NCBI RefSeq assembly: GCF_964656455.1
Contig: NC_135718.1
Span: 19,604,449-19,668,448, forward strand
Reading direction: 5' to 3'
Length of the DNA stretch: 64,000 nt
DNA from: Halichoerus grypus
Taxonomy: Eukaryota > Chordata > Mammalia > Carnivora > Phocidae
Both the position numbers and the translations under genes were made by a program. Numbering within the stretch: position 1 is the stretch's first letter; each line of letters starts with the position of its first letter. Shown in pieces: positions 34,201-46,836 of this stretch. The notes beneath the pieces were generated by a model. It ran no database searches. It had not been told where the DNA came from and saw nothing but the letters and a program-made list of their open reading frames with translations.

Positions 34201-36454
34201 CAGTGCTGTAAGCTAAGCACCATCATCCCATCAGTGTACAAATAAGAATTCAGCACAGTCCCTACCCTGGAAAACCTACACTAAGTGTCCTTTAAGAGAT
34301 TTTGGCATATGTGCCAGAGAAGCTCCCTCTGAGCTTGTAAGTTGGGAAAGGTTCTTGAGAGAGAGTGGGACCTCCAAAGATGAGTAAGACTTAAATAGAG
34401 AACCCAGGGAAGCAATGTAGCCAGAAGGGCACAGCATGAGCTGGGGTGGAAAAAAATGGAACACTTGTCAACTCATGTGTCATGTTCGTCACAGGACAGG
34501 CTGATCTCTGTTTTGTTACCTCACTGGTACTTGAGAGAGGGAAGTTTTCTCATCTTCAGTTTTCTCATCTTGAACCAATAATTGGAGAAACTGAGGTTTG
34601 TTTCCAGAACTTGGTGAATCAGTGCTATCTGATATTCCTGATACTTTGCTGGAACTATTTGCCAAGCTTCCTCTTTGAGCACAAAGGGGATTTTAAGAGG
34701 CAATGATTGGGGCTTTCACACATCTGTTTTAAAAATCAAAATCACTGGGTGGAAAAACCCTATGAGATCACCTCTCTGCTCTACCTGACCTCTGTGGGGG
34801 AGACACAGTGATCTTCTTAGAGACAGAGGTATTTCAATTCCTCCTCAAAGCAAACTAAGATAAATCCAAACAAATCCAGCCAGGCTGCAAAAGTGATTGG
34901 AAGGAAACTTAGAAATAAGCTAGAGAATATGGGGGAGATTTATAAATTGGCTGGCAATTGGATTACATTTAAAGATTCAATTAATGACAGATTGAGAATA
35001 GAGTTTCTTTAGTGAGTTTGTTAACTCCCAGGCAAGAGGCTTGGTGGTTTGCTGATAGCACAAGGTGAGTCATGCAGCACTGGCTGGCTCAGTCAGGCTG
35101 GGACAAATGTCACCCACTCACTTTGATGGATGCACCCCATGCATAGAAATATGTGAACAGATATTGATTTTTTTTTAAACTCTACCATTACTCACTGTTC
35201 TTGACAACTTATTTTCCTTCTTTGGTATACCTTTGTTAGTTGATACTTCTGCTGCATCTAAATTGCTTTTTAGTGAACTTTAAAGGGGTCTCTCTCATTC
35301 TAACAGAGTTTCTGAGAGGTAGAGAGTTGGCAACAGACTTGCTATATATGGCTTGGGCTGGACATTCTGGAGGAATATTGCCTCTCTCGGGTTTCAGGAG
35401 CCCTCCCTATGTTATCTATTAAGTGGGTTCAGGGCAAGAATACTGGGTAAGTCAAGAGGTATTTACAGAAAATACTAATGTGGTAATTAGCTTCAGAAAC
35501 AAGAAAAACAAAATATGTGCATACTTTTCAAGGAGGGGTCATATTAGAAACTTTATAAGAGAATGATTTTGTCTGGAAGCTCCTAGAAGGAGAACACCAG
35601 GCCACAGAGAAGAGGACTGGTATAAACCAGTGAGAGCAGAGGTAAGTGCTGGCTCACCTGGTTTCTAGCCCTGTACCCAGCCAGCTTTGGCAGAAGGAAG
35701 ATGGAGCAGAAGCAAGAGCAGCTGATATCAGAGTGATGCAGTACCAGAGGCCTCCCTACAAAGTTAAAGATGACTCACACCTGTTCAGCTGTGAGAGTCA
35801 AACCTTTCTGTGGGTTCCACCTTCCTGGTTTGAGCTGGCCTCTAAGTTCAGAGAGAATCATTTCCCATCATGGTGGATCTGAGATCAATAATGCTGATGA
35901 GCTGAAAATGATTGCAAACGAAAGATATTTTGGAGAAATTTAGGCCTTATTTTGGCAAATGAGTTGCTTAAATCCATTTGTGAGTCTATGAAATAGGCTC
36001 ATAAAAGAGCCTCCTAAATCTAGCTTAGAAGCGAAGTCCCCAAGAATATGAATGGTGGGCATGAGGACTATTGCACAACAAGTGGTATAAAAAGCAAATA
36101 AGGGTAGTCTATGGTTGAAAAGAGTACAAAAATAATTTCACTGAAAAAGACTGCTCTCCCAATTTAGGCCAGCTGGTCTACCCATGCGCTAATGATCATA
36201 CAAAAAGGTGGTCACCTAAGGAGGTGAATCATTTAGCTCAAGTCATCGTTGAGCCCAGTATGCTTCAGCATCTTCAAGTCTCCTTACCTAAGCATGTGTA
36301 CAAAGTCCCTCTCCTTGGGCTTTTGCCCCAAGTTCTTTTCTGCTTTTTTTCACGTGGATATTTTTATCTTGGGAAAGTTTATCATGGCAAAGAAGATCTT
36401 AGTGGCTAAAAAATGGATAGGCTCCATTTAGATAATCAATTCAAACTCTGTTTT
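34201..36454. other. Intergenic, nothing recognised
   Basis: No gene or confident repeat. A small tandem duplication of CAGTTTTCTCATCTT occurs near 34543-34572. Confidence 0.5.
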
Positions 36455-36815
36455 ACTCAGGCATTCACTCATTCAACAAACATCAAGTATCTACTATATG
36501 CCATATTCTGGAGATCTACAGATGAATAAGACCTGATCCTATAGGAAAATCAATGGTGAGAGTATAGTGGAACACTAGCTATAACAGAGGTAAATAAGCA
36601 CAGGATGCCATGACATCAAAAAGGAAGAGCATGGATGGGGTGCCTGGGTGGCTCAGTCGGTTGGTTAAGCATCCAACTCTTGGTTTGGGCTTGGGTCATG
36701 ATTTCAGGGTCATGAGATTGAGCCTGCATCATGATCTATGCTCAGCGTGGAGTCTGCTTAAGATTCTCTCCCTCTTCCTCTGCCCCTCCCCCACTTGCTC
36801 ATGCTCTCTCTCAAA

Positions 36816-36854
<39 letters not shown>

Positions 36855-37440
36855 AATTTTTTAAAAATTGGAGGAGCATGGGAACATCCAATTCTGCTGG
36901 GAAAAGGAGTAAGGGAAGGTTTACAAGAGGAGGTGATCTTTGAGGTGGGGGTTGAAGGATGAGTACAGATTAGCCAGAGAAATGAGAGAAGAAAAACCTC
37001 CCCCACACCACACACAAAAGATCAACATTGGCAAAGCCACAGAGGTGTGATACCATGGCTCATTTAGAGAACTGCAAATGATTTGATATGACTAAGGCTG
37101 GAGATTTCAGCAGGACCCAGATCTTAAAGGACCTTGTAGGTCATGCTGAGGTGAAGAAAGTTTATTTCCAAAGGGATGGAAAACAACTGGAAGATTTTAT
37201 ATTGGAAAGTGACATGATAAGAATTGGGACTTAAAATAACAATTCTGGCAGCTAAAAGAAGAAAGAACAGATGACACCTTAGGAGGCTTCCAGGCCATAA
37301 ATGATAAAGGATTGAACTAAGGCAGCAGCTGTGAAGGGGGAAAGAGGTTTGAGCTATGTAATGGCGTAATAGCCGGAATCTATGTCTCATTGAGGTAAAG
37401 AAAAGAAAGGATGAGTCTAGCAGGACTCCAGTCTTCTCTC
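36455..37440 (-). mobile_element. L2 LINE, interrupted by SINEC
   Basis: CTCATTCAACAAACATCAAG and CTACTATATGCCATATTCTG, then after the SINE GGGTTGAAGGATGAGTACAG and CCTTGTAGGTCATGCTGAG follow reverse L2 order. Confidence 0.65.
36635..36869 (+). mobile_element. SINEC, older variant, with (AAAT)n tail
   Basis: Head GGGGTGCCTGGGTGGCTCAG; tail of AAAT repeats at about 36817-36854. TSD GGAAGAGCATGG at 36623-36634 and GGAGGAGCATGG at 36870-36881. Confidence 0.92.
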
Positions 37441-37580
37441 TTATGGGAGAATGTGGCAGGTGGTATCACTTCTTGAAAAAGGAAATATAAGGAAAGGAGT
37501 AACTTTGGAGAAAAGATAAATTCCATTTTAGACATGTGTATGATCTATGGGTCACCCAGGTAATGATCAGTTGATATTTA

Positions 37581-37815
37581 TTTATTTATTTATTTTTAAA
37601 GATTTATTAAAAAAAAAAAAGATTTATTCATTTATCTTAGAGAAAGAGAGAGTGAGCTCATGAGTGGGGGGAGGGGCAGAGGGAGAGACTCCCCAAGCAG
37701 ACTCCCCACTGAGCACACAGCCCAGTGCTGGGCTTGATTCCACAACCCATGAGATCATGACCTGAGCCAAAACCAAGAGCTGGACACTCAACCGACTGAG
37801 CAACCCAGGTGCCCC
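37581..37815 (-). mobile_element. SINEC
   Basis: Reverse SINEC with an A-run inside its tail and the perfect 18-bp TSD ATGATCAGTTGATATTTA at 37563-37580 and 37816-37833. Confidence 0.95.
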
Positions 37816-37848
37816 ATGATCAGTTGATATTTAAAAACATGTTTTCTT

Positions 37849-38046
37849 GGGACGCCTGGGTGGCTCAGTTGGTTAAGGGTCTGCCTTTGGCTCAGGTCAT
37901 GATCCCAGGGTCCTGGGGTCGAAGCCCTGCGTCAGGCTTCCTGCTCAGCAGGGAGTCTGCTTCTCCCTCTCCTCCCCACTTGTGCTCTCTCTTGCCATCT
38001 CTGTATCTCTTTCTCAAATAAATAAATAAAATCTTAAAAAAAAAAA
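37849..38046 (+). mobile_element. SINEC
   Basis: Forward SINEC (GACGCCTGGGTGGCTCAG to AATAAATAAAATCTTAAA), in inverted orientation only about 35 bp from the previous one. TSD imperfect. Confidence 0.93.
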
Positions 38047-38219
38047 CCCATTTTCTCGGTAAAAAAGTGTATTTTAGAGAATGACGTTTGTATTGGCTGT
38101 GAGTAGAGGAACTACAACTGTCTTGTGTATTATTTATTCCACTGCTCAAAACTGCCTGGCACACAGTAGGCGCTCCATAAATATTCTTAAGGACCTTTCA
38201 TTCTTAGTAGTTTGAGTAT

Positions 38220-39170
38220 AATATGTCTTGGTTTGGTTTGGTTTATTTATTTTATTTTTATTTTAATTCAATTTTATTTTTAATTTACTTATTCTGCCTG
38301 GGGTTTACTAAGCATCTTGAATCTGTAATTTCAAGTCTTTTTGCCAAATTTAGAAAAATTTTAGCCACTATTTTCTAAAAAGAAAAATCCTGAACTAGTT
38401 TCTCTCTCATCTTCTTTGGGGCTTATAGTTACACCTATGTTAGAACTTTTGATGTTGACTCAAGTCACTGAGGTGCTCTTAATTTTTCTTCAACTGTTTT
38501 CTTGCCTTCAGTTTTGGTCATTTCTATTTATCTACCTTCAAGCTCACTGACTCTTCCATGCAATATCTCCAATCATCTGGTAAGCTTATTAAGTGAATTT
38601 TTAATTCCAGATATTAAATTTTTCACTTCTAGAATTTCTGTTTATTTCCTTTTTTACAGTTTCTTTCCCTCTGCTGCAGTTTCTTGTTTGTTCATTATGA
38701 GCATATTTTTGTTTGTGTCATTGAACAGTTACAATAGCTAGTTTAAAATAATTGTGTCCTAATTCTGATTTCTGCATCATCTTAGGATCAATTTCCATCT
38801 ATTGTCTTTTCTCTTGATTATTGGTCACATTTTTCTGCTTTTTTGATTGTTTAGTAATTTTGGATTGTGCTTGCACATTGTAAATGGTACATTGTAGAGA
38901 CTATGGTTTTTGTTATGTTAAGCTTTGAATCTTTTTTTTACTGAAGAGTTAACTTGGTTACTAAATTATTCTCCTTTGTAGTGGGCAAGGGTTGAAATTT
39001 CCATTCAGTTCTTTTATCATTAGTTGGGCTGATTGAAGTCTGCCCTACATGTGTGTAGTTCAGAGATCAGCCAGAGATTGGGAAAACTTAATGCACAGAT
39101 TCTGGAAACCCTCCTCTGAGATTCTCTCCTTTCTAGGATACCCCACCAGCACTACCATTTTCCAATTGCG
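38220..39170 (-). mobile_element. L1M, antisense
   Basis: T-rich antisense L1M sequence with CTGACTCTTCCATGCAATAT, ATTTTTAATTCCAGATATTA and TCTGATTTCTGCATCATC. Confidence 0.6.
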
Positions 39171-39229
39171 ATAACCTCAAACTCTGTCTGCTAATTCCTC
39201 AAATAAATTCATCAAAACTGTGGGTTTCT

Positions 39230-39418
39230 TTTTTTAAGATCTTATTTATTTATTTAAGAGAGAGAGACACAGTGAGAGAGGGAACATAAGCAGGGGGAGT
39301 GGGAGAGGGAGAACCAGGCTTCCTGCAGAACAGGGAGCCTGATGTGATGTGGGGCTCGATCCCAATCATGACCTGAGCCAAAGGCAGACGCTTAACAACC
39401 GAGCCACCCAGGCACCCC
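39230..39418 (-). mobile_element. SINEC
   Basis: Reverse SINEC with TSD AAAACTGTGGGTTTCT at 39214-39229 and 39419-39434. Confidence 0.95.
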
Positions 39419-40108
39419 AAAACTGTGGGTTTCTATCCACATTCTAAATGCCCCAGCATGACGCTGACTGGTGATTGCCCTTAGGCAGAAAGCCATTAAA
39501 AAAAACAAACAGGAAACTCATCTAGTGCCATTCTCTTCTTCTAAGTGTCAGCTCTTCTCTAGTTTCTAGTTTGGTTTCTCTTTAATACCTTTAGGTAATT
39601 TTTTTCCTCTAGAGTTTATAATTATTATTTGCAAAAGGGTTAATCCAATATAAACTACTCTGCTATTAACAGACATGGAATTCCAAGTACCCAATAAGTA
39701 TTTCTTGAATAAATTCAAGTACCTATTGTATATCTCTATGTTGATCTCTAATAGACACTATCACTTGACCTTATCCAAATTAAACTACTCTTCATTCTCT
39801 CTTCACCCCTAGCAAACCTGTTCCTCCCCAAATCTACTTTACTGTATATATATAATACATATAAATATCATATGTATATATGAAAAGACTATCATCCAAA
39901 AAGTCACCAAGGCCCTCTAAGTCTTAAAGACAGAGAGCTACTCTGCAGTCCTCACCTCAATCTTTGCAATATTTGACACCTTCCTTATGGAAACTCCTCT
40001 TGTGGCTTCCATGACATTATTCTCTTTTGGATTTCTTCCCTTTGGCTTGTGGGACCTTGGTCTATTTTATAGGCTCTTGTTCTAATGGAGCTTATATTCT
40101 AGAGGAGA

Positions 40109-40142
40109 TCTATCTATCTATCTCTCTCTCTATCTATCTATC

Positions 40143-40173
<31 letters not shown>

Positions 40174-40207
40174 ATCTATCTATCTATCATCATCTACCTA
40201 TCTATCT
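40109..40207. repeat. (TATC)n microsatellite, interrupted
   Basis: About 100 bp of TATC units with TCTC and CATC interruptions. It sits at the left edge of L2 sequence. Confidence 0.95.
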
Positions 40208-40229
40208 TCTTGCTGGCATTTGCACCTAA

Positions 40230-40629
40230 ATGTATAATAGGCCTTTCAAACTCAACATGTCCCAAACTGGAACACTCTCACTCCAGAGTCTTTGCATTTG
40301 CACTTCCACCAAATATCCACATGGTTCACAATTCTTACTCCCTTCAGGTCAACTGCAAAGTCAATTTTTAAATGAGGCTTTCCTGACCATTTGCTATACA
40401 ATGAATACAACCTGCCCCTTCCTTTTGCACTATGTATCCCCTTCCTTTCCTTTATTTTTCTCCGTGGAACTTATCACATGTAAATATTATAGATCTATTT
40501 TTTAAACTGTTGTTACCAATCTCCCCTCACTGGAGTGTAAGCTCCATGAGGGTAGGGCCTTATCACTGCTAAATCCCTAGCACTGAGAAAAGAGCCTAGC
40601 ATGGAGTGGGTGTTCAATAAATATTTGTT
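40230..40629 (+). mobile_element. L2 LINE 3' end, interrupted by SINEC
   Basis: CAAATATCCACATGGTTCAC, TATTTTTCTCCGTGGAACTT, GTGTAAGCTCCATGAGGGTA and TTCAATAAATATTTGTT are the L2 3' end in order. Confidence 0.82.
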
Positions 40630-40840
40630 TTTGTTTTTTTTTTAAGATTTTATTTATTTATTTAATTGACAGAGAGAGAGAGAGACAGCGAGAGAGGGAA
40701 CACAAGCAGGGGGAGTGGGAGAGGGAGAAGCAGGCTTCCCGCGGAGCAGGGAGCCCGATGCGGGGCTCGATCCCAGGACCCTGGGATCATGACCTGAGCC
40801 GAAGGCAGTCGCTTAACCGACTGAGCCACCCAGGCGCCCC
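40630..40840 (-). mobile_element. SINEC, young
   Basis: Little-diverged reverse SINEC with perfect TSD TCAATAAATATTTGTT at 40614-40629 and 40841-40856, in the L2 tail. Confidence 0.96.
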
Positions 40841-40856
40841 TCAATAAATATTTGTT

Positions 40857-41590
40857 AAGTGAATGTTGAAGCTACTTAACTAGAAGAGAGTGAGAAGCAT
40901 GGGTGAGGAAGGAACACTAGTATTCACAAGCTGGGTGATAGAACAAGGGCCTATAAAACAGACTAGCAGGCAAGGGAAGGAAACTCAAGAGAGAATAAGG
41001 TCCCAGAAGCCAAAAGAGGAATTTCCAAGGAAGGTGCCAAATATTGTGAAGATCAAATGAGGCAAGAACTACAGAGTGGCTCTCTGTCTTTGAGAGTTAG
41101 AGGGCGCTGATGACTTTATGGATGACAGCTACTTCAGTGATGTGGTGGAAGAGAAAACCAGACCACAGTGGGATGGAGTAGCAGTAAATAGAAACATAGG
41201 GTTAAAGGCTGGGAGAAAGGGCAAGTAGGCAAGCAAGGCTGAAGCTGCAGGAATGAGGGTTTAATGATAGAGGAAAGTCGAGGAGAAATCAGCTCAGCTC
41301 AGCTGGAGGGGTTTGCCTTAGGCAGAAGGAAGATCTCACCCTTGGACTCTGAGATGCTAGGAAGGAGGATAAGATGGGTTTGTTTGTCTGATGTACAGAG
41401 TCAGGCTGGTACATACGGTTGTATAGGTTACGTCTCATCTGAGGACCACTGACAGAGGGGGCCATTCTGCTCTCCAAGTTCTAAGCCCTGACACGGGGCT
41501 GTGTCAGCAGCTTTTATTAATGTAGTATCCAAGCCATGCCTCTGAGGTGCTGTGTACCTTTTTGTAAGGTTTACAAAGGAGGCCTTGTAT
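40857..41590. other. Intergenic, possibly L2-derived
   Basis: Purine-rich sequence resembling reverse L2 in places (AGGAATTTCCAAGGAAGGTG). No gene. Confidence 0.4.
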
Positions 41591-41599
41591 GGAACGTAT

Positions 41600-42580
41600 A
41601 TATTTTTAAAGAAATATATGTATTAAACTTTATATATTAAATATTACAGGTATAGTGGAAAGCCTCTTGCGTACTACTCTGTGGTCCCAATGCCCCTTCT
41701 TCTTCCCCAGATATAATCACCATCCTGAATTTGGTTGTTTTCATTCCCATGCATGGTCTTACACTTTTACTATACATGTGTTCCCATAAACAATGTATTT
41801 TTGCATGACTTTAAAATTTGTATTAGTGGTCTCCTACTATACATATTACTCTGTAATTTATTTTTGCTGAATATTTACCCATGTTGAGAGTTATCCCTGT
41901 TGATACATGTACCTCTAGTTTGCTTTCATTAATTTCATGAATATTTATTCATCCACTGACTAAATGTCCCATATTTTTTTTCTCCATTTCTCTGTTGGTG
42001 GACATATATGTTACTGTTTTTAAGGTTTCTGTTTTTAAAACCAAAGCTGCAATAAATTTTATGTGTCTCCTTATTACATATCGAGAGCTTCTCTCAAAGT
42101 GGAATTGCTGGTTTGTGAGGGGTGCCCACTTTCTTTTTACTAGATGGTGCCAACTTGCTCTCCCCATGGATATAGCAACATGTGCTGCCATCAGCCATGC
42201 ATGAGGGTTACCATTTTCTGGGTTGGTTTGTTTTTTTTTTTTTCAGCATTTTAAGTTTTCTCCCATTTAATAGGTTATAGTTTTTATTGACATATTCCTG
42301 ATCATGCATAAGTTTGAGTATATCTCATATGTTTATTGGCCATTTGGGGTTCTTTCTTTTGTAAATTGTTCATATCCTTTCCTTTTCCTTCTCATTATTT
42401 TCACTTTCCTTAATGATATATAGGGTGTTTTTTGAATTCTGGTTACTGATTCTTTAATGCAAATATCTTCTTGTGCTTTGTGGCTTGTCTTTAATTTTTT
42501 AATGATGCTTTTGGTTGCATACATGATTTACATTTTAATATAGTCATATTTTTTCAATCTTTTCAAGGATGAATCAATAC
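41600..42580 (-). mobile_element. L1M 3' region, antisense
   Basis: TTATTCATCCACTGACTAAA, AAAGTGGAATTGCTGGTTTG, GCCATTTGGGGTTCTTTC and AATTGTTCATATCC are standard antisense L1M 3' phrases. Confidence 0.7.
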
Positions 42581-44089
42581 AAATAATTTTTAGGTGTGTG
42601 TGCTGGAGGGGGAAGTTATCAAAGGAAACTCTTGCCAAGTGATCTTTCTTTTTTCTGTAAAGTAAAAGGAGAAGTCAACTTTGAAGAGATAACTGTGGAG
42701 TCCCTGAGGTTCCTCCTGTAGGGGACATGTATTAATTGAGTCCACAACAAATGCCTAGATCTAGGAGTTGGCTGGGGTGGGGGGGGGTGGTGAAACAGGA
42801 TTTCATACATAGAACCTTGCTTTACTAGAGCTTACCATCAGAGGACTAATACAGGTTAGACTGTGTAACCCTGATATACTTCCTTAGAAACTCAGAGGAA
42901 GGAGAGATGGAGGCAGGATCGAGTTAACTATGGACTGGATTAATCAGGGAAGACCATATGTCGACTTTCTTGACCTGCTATAAATCTAAGAATCACAAAT
43001 GAAACATAGATAAGGAAACAGAGGCCGACCCAAGTTAAGGTCTCCCAGCTAGTGAGAGGCAGAATGCATACTAGAACTATAGTTCCCAGACCCAATGTGC
43101 TCCAGCTGCCACTCAAAGCATGTTGACATGTCTTCTTTTGATCATAAAATAGAGGTCTGAGAGTGAAGCAAAGGAAAAGTCAAGTAAGACAAAATAGAAA
43201 TTCAATTACAACCAAAAGAGGCCCAAGACCATTTAAACTGGGTTCACAAACTGTTGGATGCAGTTATTATATTCACATCTAGTTGTTTGTCTTATGAGGC
43301 TACAGGCAGGTATGTTATCCTCATCTTTTTTTTTTTTCAGTTGGGACAGAAAAAGGTAAAGTGACTTGACCCAGGACACTTTACAAGTTATAGCAAGACA
43401 GAGTCAATAAACAAGGGCTCCATGTTCAATACTTTTCTCTTCCTAAACCACAAGACAAACGGCCACGTATGTCTACAAATTATAGTCACTTTCTTGTTGC
43501 AGTTACCTTAGTTTTGTTCTTCCATTAACTGTCAGGTTAACTAGTTCTAATTCCCCCTGCTTGTGGAGAAATCATCAAATTAGGCAGCTAATAAGTAGCA
43601 CTGAAAAAAGTAAACCAGAGGTACATTGATCAAATTTCTCATAATCAAGCTATTACAGTCCTGTTTTTCCTATCTATATCCTTATCAGCAAACACGGATG
43701 TAGAAATCACCTTCAAATGCCTGCAGAGACAGATCATTAATTAGGATCAATCAAAAGTTCTCTCCAGCCAGAAAATGCTTCAAAACGTTAACTCCTTTTA
43801 TCTTATTATAGTAATAGCCTTATGAAGAAACTAGTTATCTTGTGCCTGTGTCAGAGAAATATCATAACACCAATTACAAGAAATCCTTAGACTATTCTCC
43901 AAAATCAAAAACAATGTCCATTGCTGTCGAAAGTTTGCTTCCTCCATGTTCCCAAGGAGATAGAATTCCACTAGGGCCAGGCACACCTGGCCCCTTGGAT
44001 AGGATGCCTACAGGAGCTCTGTTCTAAACCACTAGTCTAGGGTGCTCTTCCTAGATGTGAAAATACTAAGGGGGCAGAAGAGGGAGGCA
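42581..44089. other. Intergenic with two MIR fragments
   Basis: Reverse MIR fragments lie at about 43010-43120 (TAAGGAAACAGAGGCCGACC) and 43300-43420 (AAGTGACTTGACCCAGGACA). The rest is unassigned. Confidence 0.5.
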
Positions 44090-44560
44090 AGAAGCTCTGC
44101 TAGTGAAAGCTGGTGAGCAGTCACCAACGCCCTTTCAGAACTGGGTCTTTAAAGGTACCCTTCCAGACAGGGAAGTGAGGAAAAGCATGTGACGTGGAAC
44201 AGACCCTAGCAGCAAAGCAGTAAGGCATGAAAGGGCGGGGCAGGTTTGTATATGGATACCACTGTGTGGTCAGTGTTCAGGATGAGAAGCAGGCTGTGAC
44301 CATATCACCAATGGCCTTGTAGGGTGGGCTAACAAGTTGGGATTTTACAGGTAGGTCTGGGCATGCTTGGACTGGTGTTTCCAGAAAACCAATCTGGCAG
44401 CCAAGTGTGGGAGATGAATCTTAGGGAAGAAGCCCCATTCTTATGCTACTGCATCAGGCTAGGAGAGACAATGATGGCAGCGTGGTCTGCGGCACTAGAG
44501 TGGAGATGAAGGGATACATCCAAAACACATCCGGGGGAAGAATTAGGCAAATGACTATAA
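44090..44560 (-). mobile_element. L2-like LINE fragment
   Basis: ATGGCCTTGTAGGGTGGGCT and CCAATCTGGCAGCCAAGTGT fit reverse L2. Diverged. Confidence 0.4.
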
Positions 44561-44952
44561 GGGAGAGAAAGTAATTCTTTTAGCTGAAATTGGAAAAAAA
44601 ATTAGTAAGAGCATCAGTGTCATAGAATACAGAAGATGAAGTCAGGCAAAAAATTAAAAATTTTAAAAACTTCTTTATAATAGTCAATCATTTTCTATCT
44701 AGGAAGAGTCTGTTTTCAGGAAAAAAATAATTTATTCCTTTTTTTAAAAATAAAATTTACCCTAATGGTTTTTCTGTTTATAAAATTCATGCTTAAATGG
44801 CTTTTGATGTGCTGGAGTAAATAATCACCAATTGTGCCAAAAAATTTCAGGAAATTCTTCAACAGAAGAAATGCCTCATCTGTGTATCTGAGATGCTTAT
44901 GCATAAGCAAGGTCTCCTACAGCATAATATATATAATAGCATCTATATATTA

Positions 44953-44969
44953 ATCTCTCTCTCTCTACA

Positions 44970-45004
<35 letters not shown>
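44953..45004. repeat. (CT)n(CA)n microsatellite
   Basis: CT units at 44953-44966, then about 17 CA units at 44970-45004. Confidence 0.95.
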
Positions 45005-45008
<4 letters not shown>

Positions 45009-46450
45009 AGAAATCGATTTAAAACAAACACGGTATCATCTGCAGGAAGTACCAAGGCATTTTTTCCATTAGCTTTCAATGTGAGGAAAACAAAATGAGA
45101 AGGTGACATTGTTTCATGGTTTCTTTCTTTCTTTCTTTCCTTTTTTTTGAGGAAAAACTAAGCCTTATTTTTTAAAACTGAACCACTAGGGAAGTATATC
45201 ACAGCCTTGAAACACCAACCACAGACTATATTATCACTTTAAATAATAAGTTGGTAAAACAACGAGATCCTTATCAAAATGATAAGGTGCTAGAGCTGGG
45301 GCAGGAACGCTGCTTGTTGCAAAGGCCTTAGGCACAAGTGGTATTTGGTAATGGGGGGGATGTCCCTCTTTTGCTTTAAAGGAATCACAGCTTACCCGAG
45401 TTGCTTACTTTTTCTCCTTTGACCTTCCTATTGCAAAGGGATTGTCTCAATAGGGCTCTGTTATTTCAGGAGGCTAAATAATATTGAGTTCAGGCTTTCA
45501 TTCCATTCTGTTCTATAAAAACCAGGTTTTTCTAAATCTAGTACTTAATAACTCTCTTAATTAAGAAGTTCCTCCTTCAATGTTCATTTCCTGGATACTG
45601 GTATACAGTGCAATCAAAACCCCCTTTCCCTTCAAGGGAGAGTGTTACTACTCCAAGATTTTTGTCCTGTGGTTCTGCTGCAGAGAGCCTCAGGGCCCAC
45701 CACGGCAGCCAGTGAGAGGAAAGGGCTGCTTCCCATACCCAGTCTAATATCGCCTCTCATGGTTTTGCAAGGTCTCTTAGCTGAAAGATGTAATGTGTAT
45801 TTCAAGAAATATATATCCACATCTTAATGGCCTGAAACACATACCTACAAGGAACTGTTCAAAGTTCTTATCCAAACTACCTCTCCCAACTCCACACCTT
45901 ATATCAACCTCATGCCCTTGTATATAAAACAAAACCAATAAAAACAAAGAGCCAGAAACCCTTTTTTCCCTTCTAAATTAGTGACCTCATAGATTTTGTT
46001 TTACAGCTTATGGAAAATGATTTGGTGATCCTTCTGGTAAACAGGAGGTTGGCAACAGACAGAAACACCTCTGCTCACACTCCACCAGATCACAGGCAGG
46101 TTAGAGGAAGCTGCCAGCCTGTTCATACCTGTGTACTGAGAAGAATCTGGTACCTTGGAGGGCTCTGGCTTGGTACAAGGGAGATCGCTCGTGCCAGGAC
46201 AAGCATGGGAAACTTAAGCTATCAAAAACTCTCCTGTGCTATCTCTGACCCAAATTTTAGCACCACTTTTTTTCCATTTCACTTTCTAGGGTTGAAACAA
46301 AGGAACCCATATCCAGAGGGAAGAGGCACATGCCTCAAACTTGATACCATCCTTAATTTCTTCAGGAACATCACTTAAAAGACCAACACTCCCAATTCTC
46401 TTTTTAAATAGATTCCTGCTGTCAACCCTGATGGCCAATTGCAAAGACTT
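45005..46450. other. Intergenic, no gene recognised
   Basis: A short TTTC microsatellite lies at about 45120-45140. The right end (from about 46270) may be the 3' UTR of the FAM136A retrocopy. Confidence 0.45.
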
Positions 46451-46836
46451 CTATTTCCCAATGGATAAGAGACTGCTTCATCTTCTTGGTCATGGTTGGG
46501 ATGAGGTGCATGTGGTCATCCACACACAAGTCTCCAGCTGCCACTTCACCTGAAGCTCTTTACTTCCTGCATCTATTGAATGTTTGGCTTTGTCATCACA
46601 ATGCATGGTGCACTGGGCCAGGTGGTCCTGGAACTTCTCCAACTGGGCTTGAGCCAGAGGCGCATGGCAGCGCCCAATGCATTGGTGCACCTGCTGCATG
46701 GACTCTTGGCTGTCCTCCCGACAGCCGGACTGCCGCAGAATGTGAGGCCCTGCATCTTCCGGATGTTCTCTCGCTCCAGACTCTTCACCATGGAGTCGAC
46801 TGCCCCCTGCACTAGGAGCTGCTGCAGCTCTGTCAG
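46451..46836 (-). pseudogene. FAM136A: FAM136A processed pseudogene
   Basis: Read on the minus strand, the segment translates in pieces to FAM136A, a small conserved mitochondrial intermembrane-space protein with paired cysteines. ELQQLLVQGAVDSMVKSLER and ENIRKMQ lie in one frame. After a 1-nt loss near 46731 the match continues with QVHQCIGRC, CTMHCDDKAK and DAGSKELQVK. A further loss of about 10 nt near 46537 shifts to DDHMHLIPTMTKKMKQSLLS before the stop at 46451-46453. Six residues (about 18 nt) after LAQAQ are also missing. The start ATG has become CTG or similar. No introns interrupt it, so it is a dead retrocopy. Sequence on both sides (about 46270-46450 and 46837-46920) may be its UTRs. 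I could not fix the ends, poly(A) or TSD. Confidence 0.9.

Noticed and set aside
40109..40207. Regular short repeats considered as a CRISPR-like array
   Set aside because: Four-base microsatellite in a mammalian genome with no unique spacers.
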